Below are positions 28,616 through 37,464 of a stretch of 64,000 bases of DNA, in pieces. A program made the translations under genes and the position numbers. Below the pieces are notes generated by a model, which was given only the letters and a program-made list of their open reading frames with translations, was not told the DNA's origin and ran no database searches. Positions within the stretch are counted from its first letter, which is position 1. The number at the start of each line of letters is the position of its first letter. Origin of the DNA: Brevibacillus choshinensis (lineage in GTDB: Bacteria > Bacillota > Bacilli > Brevibacillales > Brevibacillaceae); contig NZ_CP069127.1 in NCBI RefSeq assembly GCF_016811915.1, positions 6,036,501 through 6,100,500 of the forward strand. The letters run 5' to 3'.

Positions 28616-29670
28616 TTCCCTAATTTCTGCACAGCTTCATCAAGCAATTGAGTGTTCACGATCTCGGTCGTGTCGATCGCTTTGTCGATCAGTTTTTCTT
28701 TGGCATACCAATCTACCTGTGTCTTGATGTCAGACTCCAGCAGTTTTCCGTCACGGTCAATGTACGGCAGACCTTTTTTGATCATATCCGGCTCTTGATC
28801 GGTGTATTTCGCGATAATGCCGACGACTTCATCGTAGTTGGCACCTGGTACGATTTTTCCATCCTTTTGGGTCAATACAGCGTCGTAGTAGTAACGAGTC
28901 GCTTTGGCATACGCTTTGAGGAAGCGTTCAGCGGCATCCTTGTTTTCAGCCAGCTTTGGAGAGAAGAAAATGCCCGAAGTCTGGTAGTCCATCTCGTCGC
29001 CTACTTGCGCGATGACTTTTCCATAGCCCTCTTTCACGACGGTAGAGATGTTCGGCTCGTTCAGCAGGATCGCGTCCACCTGCTTGCTTTTCAGTGCTTC
29101 CATCAGGCCTTTGATGCTGTTCAGCGGGACCAGCTGTACGTCGCTCAGAGCCAGGCCGTGTTTTTCCAGCAGTCTGCCGGCCATGTAATGGTACGTGGAG
29201 CCAGTTTGGGTAATCCCGATCTTTTTGCCCTTTAGCTCTTCAATGCTTTTAAGGGGTGAATCGCTTGGGAACAACAAAGCGGAGGAGGAGTAACCCTTTT
29301 GCTCTCTTCCTTTATCTGCAACGATGAGCAGCTTTTGGCCGCCGGCAACCATGTTATACAAGCTAGCGGTAATCCCTGTCGCACCTACATCCACGCTGCC
29401 TGCCGCAGTCGCTACCGCGATCGGCTGAGCTGCTTCGAACCATTTGGCTTGAGCATCGATGTTTTCTTCTTTAAAAAAGCCCTTTTCAATCCCGATGAAC
29501 AAAGGTGCCGAACTGGTCAGTTTCAACATCCCAATGTCTACTTTCACTGCTTCAGAAGCTTGTCCAGCCTGTGGACTCGCCGCCTGATCCCCTTCTGACT
29601 TGCCACAGCCCACGAGTGCCAGGGACAGTGCCAGTGCTGCGCTTAGCAAAATACTTGCTGACTTCTTCAC
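28612..29670 (-). CDS. NitT/TauT-type substrate-binding lipoprotein (NMT1/SsuA-like)
   Basis: A 352-residue binding protein starting at GTG 29670 behind GGAGGGAAA. The signal peptide ends in a lipobox LVGC (Cys22), so it is anchored outside the membrane. The two-lobed NMT1/SsuA fold starts at about 42 (VDIGMLKLTSSAPLFIGIEKGFF) and shows the ITQTGSTYHYMAGRLLEK hinge region. The substrate is unknown; there is no adjacent monooxygenase, nitrilase or thiamine gene to help. The first gene of the operon, it has about 80 bases of AT-rich upstream DNA without an obvious operator. Confidence 0.88.
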   Translation of the reverse strand: MKKSASILLSAALALSLALVGCGKSEGDQAASPQAGQASEAVKVDIGMLKLTSSAPLFIGIEKGFFKEENIDAQAKWFEAAQPIAVATAAGSVDVGATGITASLYNMVAGGQKLLIVADKGREQKGYSSSALLFPSDSPLKSIEELKGKKIGITQTGSTYHYMAGRLLEKHGLALSDVQLVPLNSIKGLMEALKSKQVDAILLNEPNISTVVKEGYGKVIAQVGDEMDYQTSGIFFSPKLAENKDAAERFLKAYAKATRYYYDAVLTQKDGKIVPGANYDEVVGIIAKYTDQEPDMIKKGLPYIDRDGKLLESDIKTQVDWYAKEKLIDKAIDTTEIVNTQLLDEAVQKLGK

Positions 29671-29752
29671 GTTTCTTTCCCTCCAGGTAGTAATAGTTTT
29701 CCTATCTAATTTTAATTATATTTCGACAAAATAACACAAAAACCTCAATAGA

Positions 29753-30301
29753 TCAATGTTTCCATCTCAATAAACGCTCATCGCCATCCTGTAAAAGTCT
29801 GGTCATGTACACGATTTGACCTGTGTGGTAGGAGTAATGAGAGGTTGTGTGATAAAGGATTTCCAGTATCGTTTTTTGATAGGACTCAATCCCGGCGCCA
29901 GGAGGATAGGCAATGGTGACCACCCTGTGGAAATCCTCGTCGGACAGCCTCTCGATGACCTGGCGGGATTGCTCCCGGACCTGGGATAGGCTTGCGTAAA
30001 GCTCCTCGTTCGTATGAGTTCCCTCCGCCAAAAACTCGGCCGAGCGCTCGCGGACAAAAGGCTTGCCCCCGATGGCGCTCACCACATTTTGATATTCATT
30101 TCCCGCCAGATGCAGGCATAAATTCCCGATGCTGTTCGTACTCTCTCTCCCTTTTTTCCAGGCCAGCTCCTGCGGCAGCCGATCCAGCGCCTTTTTGATC
30201 CGATCGAGCTCCGTGTCCAATAGAAGCAAGGTCTGCTTGTAAAACAGATGCAATGCCATCCCTCTTTTCTTGGGTAAGGTAACGTGGAAATTTCTATTCA
30301 T
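29753..30301 (-). CDS. DinB/DUF1572-family protein
   Basis: A 182-residue four-helix-bundle protein. The open frame extends to 30385, but ATG 30301 has AAGGAAT eight bases upstream and keeps the Fur box outside the coding region. Probable metal-ligand histidines are in LCLHLAGNE and HTTSHYSYHTGQ, the DinB arrangement. DinB proteins bind divalent metals and many transfer bacillithiol or mycothiol; no activity is assigned here. A near-perfect Fur box lies about 70 bases upstream, so iron control in this direction is possible as well. Confidence 0.8.
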   Translation of the reverse strand: MNRNFHVTLPKKRGMALHLFYKQTLLLLDTELDRIKKALDRLPQELAWKKGRESTNSIGNLCLHLAGNEYQNVVSAIGGKPFVRERSAEFLAEGTHTNEELYASLSQVREQSRQVIERLSDEDFHRVVTIAYPPGAGIESYQKTILEILYHTTSHYSYHTGQIVYMTRLLQDGDERLLRWKH

Positions 30302-30362
30302 ATTACCATTCCTTCGAAGGAAAAAGGCATGCTGTCGATAGATTTCCCTCACTTTTATTTCA

Positions 30363-30392
30363 TTGACATTGATAATTATTATCAATTATATT
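30363..30392 (+). promoter_or_regulatory. Promoter with perfect Fur box in its spacer
   Basis: TGATAATTATTATCA (30370-30384) is an exact match to the 7-1-7 Bacillus Fur consensus. It lies inside the spacer of a plus-strand promoter with TTGACA at 30363-30368 and TATATT at 30387-30392 (18-base spacing), so bound Fur would block transcription of the truncated AraC-like gene. It may also serve the divergent DinB gene. Confidence 0.8.
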
Positions 30393-30431
30393 GTCCTTAA
30401 GAAAAGGAACCGTTGAGAAAGGAACTCTGCC

Positions 30432-30746
30432 ATGCCACAAAGGGAACAGGTTCATCCGTTTTTGCGGGACACGCTCTTGGACATCAAACAATCCGGCAAG
30501 CGCTCCTATTCACCTGACAGTCCCTGTAGAGACGACATTTTACATAGCCATACCCTTTTGTACTGCACAAAAGGAAATGGAGAACTCATCATCGATGCCT
30601 CCTCCTCGAAAATGGGGCGCAAAACGCTGCTGCTCATTCCCCCTCAAATGAACATTGCCATCCACCCCTCGCCCCAGCAGGGGCTGGATTACTCGGCAAT
30701 CGGGAACAAAATGGCCATGGATGAAGCAGAGAATTTCTTTAAATAA
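30432..30746 (+). pseudogene. Truncated AraC-family (Btr-like) regulator fragment
   Basis: A 104-residue frame starting at ATG 30432 with AAAGGA upstream. It resembles only the N-terminal cupin-like sensor domain of AraC regulators of siderophore genes (HSHTLLYCTKGNGELIID, then LLLIPPQMNIAI). It ends after about 95 recognisable residues with no helix-turn-helix and none of the binding-protein domain seen in Bacillus Btr. The perfect Fur box and full promoter upstream suggest that an iron-regulated siderophore regulator once stood here and was cut short by deletion. A terminator follows 16 bases after the stop. A small functional protein is less likely but not excluded. Confidence 0.6.
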
Positions 30747-30762
30747 ACGGTGGGAATCAAAC

Positions 30763-30791
30763 AAAGCCTTGTACTGGGTACAAGGCTTTTT
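30763..30791. terminator. Bidirectional terminator
   Basis: AAAGCCTTGTAC pairs perfectly with GTACAAGGCTTT around a three-base TGG loop, with T following on the plus strand and A before it. It serves both the AraC remnant and the convergent TetR gene. Confidence 0.9.
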
Positions 30792-30816
30792 CTATTGCCA
30801 TCAGGCAGCTGACGCG

Positions 30817-31404
30817 TTAGACACTCCTATCCATTTCAGCCCCGTATCCCTCCAGAAGGACCTTGAAGATCATATCGTTCCAATCCTCTTCTGGTACCGT
30901 ACGGCTTTTTGGAATCTGAATCGCTTGGAACAGCAAGCTGGCGATCAAGCTGCTCGGGATATCTTGGCGAATCGATCCCGCTTCTTTGCAGGAATCGATG
31001 ACTTCTGTCAAAACGCGTGTCAAGGTATGGTGCTGCTGACGCAAGGTCACCAAGTCCTTTTTTACACTTGGGGAAGACTCGCCGTTCACAAACGGTGCAA
31101 ACAGCAGGATCTGGTGAAGATGTGCGTATTTCATAAATGAGTCAAAGATGCTTCTCAGCTTTTCCATCGGGGAGGATATGGCGTCCAGTCCTTCATATTC
31201 AGCCATGATTGTATCCATCAAATGCACCATGAGCGAGGCGATCAGCTCGTCCTTGTTGGAAAAGTATTCGTAGATGGTGCTGCGACTCACATTGAGCTGA
31301 TCGGATACGAGCTTGAAGTGAAAGCCTGCATACCCTTTTTCGACCAGGATGTTGCCTGTCACGGTATACAGCTCATTGATGTTCATTTTTTGTTTTGCCA
31401 TCAT
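30817..31404 (-). CDS. TetR/AcrR-family transcriptional regulator
   Basis: A 195-residue regulator starting at ATG 31404 (an ATG three bases later is equally possible; AGAGGG sits upstream). The N-terminal helix-turn-helix (about 10-55) has FHFKLVSDQLNVSRSTIYEYFSNK, the standard TetR recognition helix. The C-terminal ligand-binding domain is helical and diverged, so the inducer is unknown. No efflux pump or target gene is adjacent on the same strand; the nearest partners are the Fur-linked remnant and the cyanophycinase operon. It is probably autoregulated. Confidence 0.87.
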   Translation of the reverse strand: MMAKQKMNINELYTVTGNILVEKGYAGFHFKLVSDQLNVSRSTIYEYFSNKDELIASLMVHLMDTIMAEYEGLDAISSPMEKLRSIFDSFMKYAHLHQILLFAPFVNGESSPSVKKDLVTLRQQHHTLTRVLTEVIDSCKEAGSIRQDIPSSLIASLLFQAIQIPKSRTVPEEDWNDMIFKVLLEGYGAEMDRSV

Positions 31405-31540
31405 CAACGCCCTCTTTACCTGCTTATCAGATGCACCGACCTGACAAGTATCGATTATGAACAGTTTACACTAGAAAACTTGGCAGCGCCAAGTTTTTGG
31501 GTGAGCCGTTGCAGCGCGATTCCGCCAGGAGAAAAGCAAA

Positions 31541-31566
31541 GGAGATTGGAGAACTCCCCAATCCCC
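31541..31566 (-). terminator. Terminator of the dipeptide-transport/cyanophycinase operon
   Basis: On the minus strand GGGGATTGG pairs with CCAATCTCC, then a T-rich stretch. It begins 12 bases after the cyanophycinase stop at 31579. Confidence 0.75.
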
Positions 31567-31578
31567 TCGCCTGCCTGT

Positions 31579-32832
31579 TTACTTTTTCCCTCCATTTGTT
31601 TCTTTTACCTGCACTTCAATCGGCGTGATTTCCATATCGACATGCAAGATGGAGGAGGCGTACTCGTCCGCATCGTAGTACCCTTTGGTTGCCTTCGTCT
31701 TGCTGAACACGACGCTGACTCCCGTTCCCTTGTCCTTTTTCTGCCCCATGGTAAAGGCGAGTCCCCGTGCCTGATCCGCCGTGTTATCCGCCAAATCATC
31801 CAATAGGGCGAGCTTAGCGGCATCCAGCCCGAAAATGTTCGTGTTCAGCTGGTTTCCTTCATAGTACTCTTTCCCTTTTGGAATCAACGTTTTCGATGAC
31901 TCGATGGTAAACTTCTTTGTCACGTAATTATAAACGTCGCCCTTTTCCAGGTACGATACGTCCAGGTTTTGATAGACTCCCTTTTTGCTGAGAGTCGCTT
32001 TCGAAGCATCGATCAGAAACATTCCGCTCTCCCCGATCACCTCAATTTCCGGGCCGGTGACTACCATGGCAGAGTTCTCATCAATTCCAAAGCCGTAATC
32101 TACCTTTTCCTGCACCAGTGCGACGACTAGGCGACCGATGCGACCGCGCTTGCTGAAATGCTGGTCGACGATTCCTCCATCGAAGAACCCGAGCCCTTTT
32201 GTTACCCACAGTCCCGGATTTTGCTCTTCGTACGTCACGCCCAGCTGGAGCGTTTCGAGCGACGTGGCATTTTGAATCATGGTTTTGGACATGATCGCAG
32301 CCCCCGCGGAGGTGCCCGCTACCATACCGCCATTTTGGTACACTTCCCATACGGCATCCAACGCTTTGGTGTTGGACCCGTCGGGATTATAAAATGCTTT
32401 GGTAATGCGCGCCTGGTCTCCTCCTACGAAGAAGAAGGCCGTGCATTCGGAGATTTGGCTCACGACATCATCATTGTTCACTTTCTCTGCGTAGTTGCCT
32501 TCGGTGATCTCGATGATGCGCACCTGATCGGCAGGAACGCCATAGTCTTCGAAATCCTTTTTCATCCCTTTCGACGAGCTCATCGAGGCTGACGCCGTAG
32601 GAAAAATGCCAATGACTGCCTTCTTCTTTCCTCCTGCCAGTTCAATCATGCGGTTGTACAGCTCTGCATTATCGGATTCGTTGGCACCGCCGATGATCAC
32701 CAAGCTACCTTTTGTCGTCTCCGTGTCTGCCTGAGCGTTGGCCTCCGACATCCCCAGTGTCACCGCTAGCAAAGCTGACAGCAGCATCGCCGCTACTTTC
32801 GAGAAGCCTTTGTTCCATACGAAGCTCATCAT
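31579..32832 (-). CDS. Exported cyanophycinase (peptidase family S51, CphE-like)
   Basis: A 417-residue protein starting at ATG 32832 behind GGGAGGA. The signal peptide ends near ANA (about 33), and no lipobox is present, so it should be secreted. The cyanophycinase core (about 42-290) has the nucleophile elbow GTSAGA (Ser), FFFVGGDQARI and the substrate-site DQHFSKRGRIGRL. The C-terminal ~120 residues are extra to the short intracellular enzyme. Cyanophycinases cut the multi-L-arginyl-poly-aspartate storage polymer into beta-Asp-Arg dipeptides; exported ones scavenge polymer from other cells. It is the last gene of an operon with a dipeptide transporter and an asparaginase, which supports that role. 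Activity on another beta-linked peptide is possible. Confidence 0.82.
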   Translation of the reverse strand: MMSFVWNKGFSKVAAMLLSALLAVTLGMSEANAQADTETTKGSLVIIGGANESDNAELYNRMIELAGGKKKAVIGIFPTASASMSSSKGMKKDFEDYGVPADQVRIIEITEGNYAEKVNNDDVVSQISECTAFFFVGGDQARITKAFYNPDGSNTKALDAVWEVYQNGGMVAGTSAGAAIMSKTMIQNATSLETLQLGVTYEEQNPGLWVTKGLGFFDGGIVDQHFSKRGRIGRLVVALVQEKVDYGFGIDENSAMVVTGPEIEVIGESGMFLIDASKATLSKKGVYQNLDVSYLEKGDVYNYVTKKFTIESSKTLIPKGKEYYEGNQLNTNIFGLDAAKLALLDDLADNTADQARGLAFTMGQKKDKGTGVSVVFSKTKATKGYYDADEYASSILHVDMEITPIEVQVKETNGGKK

Positions 32833-32860
32833 GGATCTTCCTCCCTTTTCCCTCTCTCAT

Positions 32861-33898
32861 TTAGATGCAAACGGAGCTCGTAAACGCTTTCCCTTCTTTC
32901 AAAGCAAAAACGGGCTCCACACTTCCCACATGCTCTCCCTTTCTGTTCGTGACTGCAGGCACGTGAAAGTCACGTAGCGCAGCCGCTTCTGCAGGACTCA
33001 GCTCCTCTAGCTGCAGCAAAGCCTCCACGGCAGCAGGGTACGCAGACCGCCAGTTGCCATCCGCTACCTTTATGGCGATACCGATCCCTTTCTCCATGAG
33101 TCCTAGGCTGTACACCCCCTCTGCCCCACCCTTCGCGATCACTCTGCCCTTGGTGACTTTCATGACCTCCGTGCAGAATTCATTCGTTCCGCTCACCATC
33201 TCTGGATACTGCATCATGGCTTGGGTAATGCGCTGGATGGCTTTCTTGAGCGAAGGCGAATGGATGTCAACAGGATGCGCCAGTTTGGCAAATATTTGGG
33301 CCAGCTTCGTCAATGGAATCGCAAAATTGGGAACCCCGCATCCATCGATTCCTGTCAGCACTTGACCGTCCCCGATTTCCGCCAGCTCGAGGAGGGTATC
33401 CAGCACTTTTCGCTGAACGGGATGCTCCAGCTGATGATAGGTGGCGATGTCGCTTTCCAAATGCATGGCCAGCGCAAGCATGCCCGTATGCTTTCCCGAG
33501 CAGTTATTGTGAATTTGACCCGGCTCTACGTGCTTTTTGACCAGCTCTAGATAGTGTTCCTGGCTGTATGGGGGATGCGAGCCGCACTGCAGGTTTTCCT
33601 CCTGCAAGCCAATGCGGAACAACATGGAGCGGACTACCTGTGTGTGCTGCTCTTCACCGTTGTGAGAGCCGCAGCAAATGGCAATCTCCTTGTCATTGAA
33701 CAAAAAGCGGTCCGCCGCCCCTGACTGAACGAGGGGAATCGCTTGAATCGGTTTGAGGGAAGAGCGGGTAAATGTCGTGCGCTCAACATCTCCTACCCCG
33801 TACAGCAAATTCCCGCGCCAATCCACGACTGCGATGCTTCCTGTATGTACGCTCTCGATATGACTCCCCCGTTTGACTACGACCAATGTTTCTTCCAT
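32861..33898 (-). CDS. L-asparaginase, Rhizobium etli type (PF06089)
   Basis: A 345-residue cytoplasmic enzyme. I chose ATG 33898, behind a GGGGAGG site; a longer frame begins inside the preceding ABC gene. It belongs to the R. etli-type (class 3) asparaginases: a Ser-x-x-Lys motif in RSSLKPIQ, the CGSHNGE segment, and the zinc/active-site NNCSGKH. These release ammonia from asparagine; a role on aspartyl dipeptides is my inference from context only. It lies 14 bases after the dppF stop and 28 bases before the cyanophycinase gene with no terminator between, so they share a transcript with the dipeptide transporter. Confidence 0.88.
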   Translation of the reverse strand: MEETLVVVKRGSHIESVHTGSIAVVDWRGNLLYGVGDVERTTFTRSSLKPIQAIPLVQSGAADRFLFNDKEIAICCGSHNGEEQHTQVVRSMLFRIGLQEENLQCGSHPPYSQEHYLELVKKHVEPGQIHNNCSGKHTGMLALAMHLESDIATYHQLEHPVQRKVLDTLLELAEIGDGQVLTGIDGCGVPNFAIPLTKLAQIFAKLAHPVDIHSPSLKKAIQRITQAMMQYPEMVSGTNEFCTEVMKVTKGRVIAKGGAEGVYSLGLMEKGIGIAIKVADGNWRSAYPAAVEALLQLEELSPAEAAALRDFHVPAVTNRKGEHVGSVEPVFALKEGKAFTSSVCI

Positions 33899-33912
33899 GT
33901 GAGTTCCTCCCC

Positions 33913-34881
33913 TCAGGTCAGCAAGTGGCACGCTACCAGATGATCCTCAGCTGCTTGGATGAGGAGCGGCCTCTCCTTTTTACAGATCTCCTTTGCTTTC
34001 GGGCATCGGGTGACAAATGCGCAGCCTTGTGGCGGGTTGGCTGGGGAAGGTACTTCTCCCCGCAAGAGAATACGCTCTTTTTTCTTCCGCGGGTCCGCCG
34101 CAGGTATGGCCGAAAGCAGAGACTGCGTATAGGGATGCAATGGATTTTCGTAGATTTTTTCAGCTGCACCGATCTCGGCCATTCTCCCTAAATACATGAC
34201 TCCCAATCGATTGCACAGATGGTGGACGACAGCCAAATCATGGGAAATGAACAAGTACGTGAGCTGGTATTCTTCCTGCAAATCCTGCAGCAAATTCAGA
34301 ATCTGCGATTGAATCGATACATCCAGCGCAGACACGGGCTCGTCAGCCACGATCAGCTCCGGCTTCAGGATCAAGGCTCGGGCGATGCATATCCGCTGCC
34401 GCTGCCCTCCAGAGAATTCGTGAGCGTATCGTTTCAAATACGACTGATTCAAGCCGCAGACATCCATCATTTCCGCAATTTTTTGCTTCCGTTCTTCCGG
34501 ATTGCCGACCTGATGGGCCTTCAATGGCTCCTCCAGGATTTCCTCAACGGTCAGGCGCGGATTGAGAGAAGCGTACGGGTCCTGAAACACCATTTGCATG
34601 TTCTTACGTTTCGCTCTCATCTGCGCTGTGGAAATTGAGGACAAATCTTCTTGGGCAAACAACACCTGTCCCGATGTTGGCCTGATCAGATTCAGGATCG
34701 CTCGCCCCGTCGTCGATTTGCCGCAGCCGGATTCCCCCACCAGTCCAAACGTCTCTCCTTTGGCAATGGAAAAGGAAACGTCATCGACTGCGCGGACATA
34801 CCCTTGTGTTCGCTGAAAGAAGCCCTTTTTCACCGGAAAATGAACGTGCAGCTGCTTTACTTCCAAAAGTGATTCCGTCAT
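33913..34881 (-). CDS. dppF: Dipeptide/oligopeptide ABC ATPase, DppF/OppF type
   Basis: A 322-residue ATPase starting at ATG 34881 behind GGAGGG. It shows Walker A GESGCGKST, signature FSGGQRQR, Walker B LIVADEPVSALD and the C-terminal oligopeptide-transporter extension with cysteines (CAFVTRCPKAKEIC), a site for an iron-sulfur cluster in this family. It pairs with the DppD-type ATPase encoded 12 bases upstream to drive the DppB/DppC channel. Confidence 0.92.
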   Translation of the reverse strand: MTESLLEVKQLHVHFPVKKGFFQRTQGYVRAVDDVSFSIAKGETFGLVGESGCGKSTTGRAILNLIRPTSGQVLFAQEDLSSISTAQMRAKRKNMQMVFQDPYASLNPRLTVEEILEEPLKAHQVGNPEERKQKIAEMMDVCGLNQSYLKRYAHEFSGGQRQRICIARALILKPELIVADEPVSALDVSIQSQILNLLQDLQEEYQLTYLFISHDLAVVHHLCNRLGVMYLGRMAEIGAAEKIYENPLHPYTQSLLSAIPAADPRKKKERILLRGEVPSPANPPQGCAFVTRCPKAKEICKKERPLLIQAAEDHLVACHLLT

Positions 34882-34893
34882 GTTCGCCCTCCG

Positions 34894-35865
34894 TTACTCC
34901 GCATACAACCAGCAGCGGCAAGTATGACCTTGCTTGAGCTCGCGCAATTCGGGATGATCCTTTGCACACCGCTCCATCGCACGATCACACCTGTCTAGAA
35001 AACGACAGCCTTTGATGACCGACCCGGCAGGCGGGACCTGACCGGCAATGGAGTACAGGCGTCGCTTCTTTTCTTCCAAGCTCGGGATCGACTCCATCAG
35101 TCCACGCGTATACGGATGCTTCGGATCGTGAAAAAGCGTATCCACGTCCGCCTCCTCCACAATCTCCCCTGCATACATGACAATCACACGGTCGCACATC
35201 TCCGCCACGACTCCCAAATCGTGCGTGATGAACAGGATCGCCGTGTCTGTCTGTTCTTTCAGCTCCCGCATGAGATCGAGAATCTGCGCCTGAATGGTGA
35301 CATCGAGCGCCGTCGTGGGCTCATCTGCTATCAGCAGCTGGGGCTGACAAGCCAAGCCCATCGCGATCATGACACGCTGCCGCATTCCGCCTGATAATTC
35401 ATGGGGATAGCTCGTGTAGATCTGCTCGGCGCGCGGAATCCCTACCAGCTTGAGCATTTCGATCGAGCGCGCTTTCGCTTCTTTCTTGGTCAGCTTGGTA
35501 TGGAGCAGGATCCCCTCATCCAGCTGTCTGCCTATCGTAAAAACCGGCGTGAGCGAGGTCATCGGCTCCTGAAAAATCATGGAGATTTCGTTCCCGCGTA
35601 TCTCATTCATCTGCTTTTCCTGGAGGGAGAGCAGATCGACTCCTTTGTACAGAATTTCGCCAGCGACGACCTTCCCAGGCGGAGTCGGAACCAATCCCAT
35701 GATCGACAGTGATGTGACACTCTTCCCGCAGCCCGATTCCCCTACCAGTCCCAAGGTTTCCCCCTTGTTTACATGAAAAGAAATCCCGTGTACGACGGAG
35801 TACTCCTTTTCATCGTTGCGAAATTGGATCGTGAGCCCTTTTACCTCCAGCATTGCTTCTTCCAC
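34894..35865 (-). CDS. dppD: Dipeptide/oligopeptide ABC ATPase, DppD/OppD type
   Basis: A 323-residue ATPase starting at GTG 35865, nine bases after GGAGG. Walker A GESGCGKS, signature LSGGMRQR, Walker B LLIADEPTTALD and the conserved C-terminal cysteine cluster (CRFLDRCDRAMERC) place it in the DppD/OppD group. Forms a heterodimer with DppF. A second ATG at 35853 is possible but has a poorer ribosome site. 13 bases separate it from dppC. Confidence 0.92.
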   Translation of the reverse strand: MEEAMLEVKGLTIQFRNDEKEYSVVHGISFHVNKGETLGLVGESGCGKSVTSLSIMGLVPTPPGKVVAGEILYKGVDLLSLQEKQMNEIRGNEISMIFQEPMTSLTPVFTIGRQLDEGILLHTKLTKKEAKARSIEMLKLVGIPRAEQIYTSYPHELSGGMRQRVMIAMGLACQPQLLIADEPTTALDVTIQAQILDLMRELKEQTDTAILFITHDLGVVAEMCDRVIVMYAGEIVEEADVDTLFHDPKHPYTRGLMESIPSLEEKKRRLYSIAGQVPPAGSVIKGCRFLDRCDRAMERCAKDHPELRELKQGHTCRCWLYAE

Positions 35866-35878
35866 AGCACTCCACCTC

Positions 35879-37453
35879 CTAGTCCTTCAATTTCGGATCT
35901 AATGCGTCGCGCAGCCCGTCTCCCAGCAGGTTGAAGCTGAGAACGGTGATGACGATTGCGAGACCCGGAAAGAAGGTGGGATGCAGCAAGTTGCGGCTGT
36001 TGTCCTTTGCTGCACTGAGCATGGCCCCCCACTCGGGAGCCGTGATGTCGCCGCCCAGCCCGAGAAAGCTGAGGGAAGCACCGATCAGGATGGCTGTGCC
36101 GATCCGCATCGTCAAATACACCATCACCACGGACATCGTCCCGGGGAATATATGCCTCATGATGATCACCGAATCGCGGACGCCGATCGACCGTGCCGCT
36201 TCTACGTAGGTCATTTCTTTTAAAGCCAAGGCGCTTCCCCGTACAATTCGAATGAAAATCGGGATCGTGAATACCGCCACCGCAAAAATGATGTTTGTTA
36301 TCCCCGGTCCCAATAAGGCAATCACTGCAATGGCTAGCAAAATCCCCGGGAAAGCAAGCAAGACATCCGTGAATCTCGTAATGAGCCCATCCATCCACTT
36401 TCCGTAATACCCTGCAATCAGCCCCAGCACCGTACCGATAGCAGCCCCGATCGCCACGGAAACAAATCCGATCAGAAGGGTTTCCCTGGTCCCTACCAGC
36501 ACGCGCGATAAAATATCCCGATTCTGATGATCCGTCCCAAACCAATGCAGGCTGGAAGGCGGCTGATGCTTGTACCCATTGATCAGGTCCACTTGCAGCT
36601 CTCCGGGCTGAAGGCGGACAGGAACAGGCTCAGACATGGGGGCGTTCACACTGACCGGCAAGATCGCAGAAATGCCATCCACAGACACTTTGATTTTGCC
36701 GATGCCACCTCCGACAGCCTGGATCGTCCCATCCTGACTGACGTTCAAAATCTCGGGATCTGCAGATTGAAAGGACAGGCCCTTGACCTCCGCAGGCACC
36801 GCGGAATTGGCAAACCCGCTGTTGGAAAATCCATCGGTAGACACCGGCTTGGATGCCTCTACGGCTTTGTCTTTATCTGCAAAGGCAACGACTTGATCGA
36901 TTCCCTTTATTTCACTGCCATCCGTCAAAATCGCGGAGACTTCCGATTTGACGGTCTCGCCCGGTTGCAGTGATTGTTTGGGCACAGTAGCGATCAGCTG
37001 GGACAAATACACATCCTTCGTGCTCTGATCGGAGACTGCGACTTTGAAGCGAGAGATCAATTCGCCGCTCGATACGAGTATGGTCGTGGTGCCATCGCCG
37101 CCCGCATTGACTAAGATACTCCCGTCTGTTTTCCGCGCGGACGCGATTTGCCGATCCTTGCTCTCGATTGTCACCTGACTGATCTCGCTGCCTGCCCTCT
37201 TGCTTCCGTCACTCATCACGAGCTCCAATGGGATACTCGCGCTTGTCATCTGACTGACTTCGATTCCTTTCGCCTGATACTGGTCGGTAACCGGTCGATA
37301 GGGATCAAAAGGTGCGAGCCAGGGGGCGAGTATGCCTGCTGCTACGATCACCGCGACCACCCCGAGCGCAAGAGATGCGACTCGCTGCTTGCCAAACTTC
37401 TTGAGAAACGCTCGAAAAGGAGAGAGGGATTTGTTCTCTTTGGTCTGCATCAT
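35879..37453 (-). CDS. dppC: DppC-type permease with inserted Ig-like domains
   Basis: A 524-residue permease; usual DppC length is about 280-300. ATG 37453 follows GAGGAAA; the longer open frame runs back into dppB. Transmembrane helix 1 is at about 25-46. The permease core resumes at about 300 with HWFGTDHQNRDILSR, the motif that normally follows helix 1 by a few dozen residues, and continues with four or five helices to 524. Between them (about 60-298) lie two beta-rich BIG2-like immunoglobulin-type repeats (about 70-141 and 157-270; DGTIQAVGGGIGKIKV is the typical end). The insertion falls in the external loop, so it would face the cell wall or binding protein. The rest of the gene looks intact. 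Confidence 0.9.
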   Translation of the reverse strand: MMQTKENKSLSPFRAFLKKFGKQRVASLALGVVAVIVAAGILAPWLAPFDPYRPVTDQYQAKGIEVSQMTSASIPLELVMSDGSKRAGSEISQVTIESKDRQIASARKTDGSILVNAGGDGTTTILVSSGELISRFKVAVSDQSTKDVYLSQLIATVPKQSLQPGETVKSEVSAILTDGSEIKGIDQVVAFADKDKAVEASKPVSTDGFSNSGFANSAVPAEVKGLSFQSADPEILNVSQDGTIQAVGGGIGKIKVSVDGISAILPVSVNAPMSEPVPVRLQPGELQVDLINGYKHQPPSSLHWFGTDHQNRDILSRVLVGTRETLLIGFVSVAIGAAIGTVLGLIAGYYGKWMDGLITRFTDVLLAFPGILLAIAVIALLGPGITNIIFAVAVFTIPIFIRIVRGSALALKEMTYVEAARSIGVRDSVIIMRHIFPGTMSVVMVYLTMRIGTAILIGASLSFLGLGGDITAPEWGAMLSAAKDNSRNLLHPTFFPGLAIVITVLSFNLLGDGLRDALDPKLKD

Positions 37454-37464
37454 GATTTTCCTCG

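Noticed and set aside
29671..29752. A riboswitch before the NMT1-like binding protein gene.
   Set aside because: The upstream gap is only about 80 bases, AT-rich, with no thiamine or S-box pattern.
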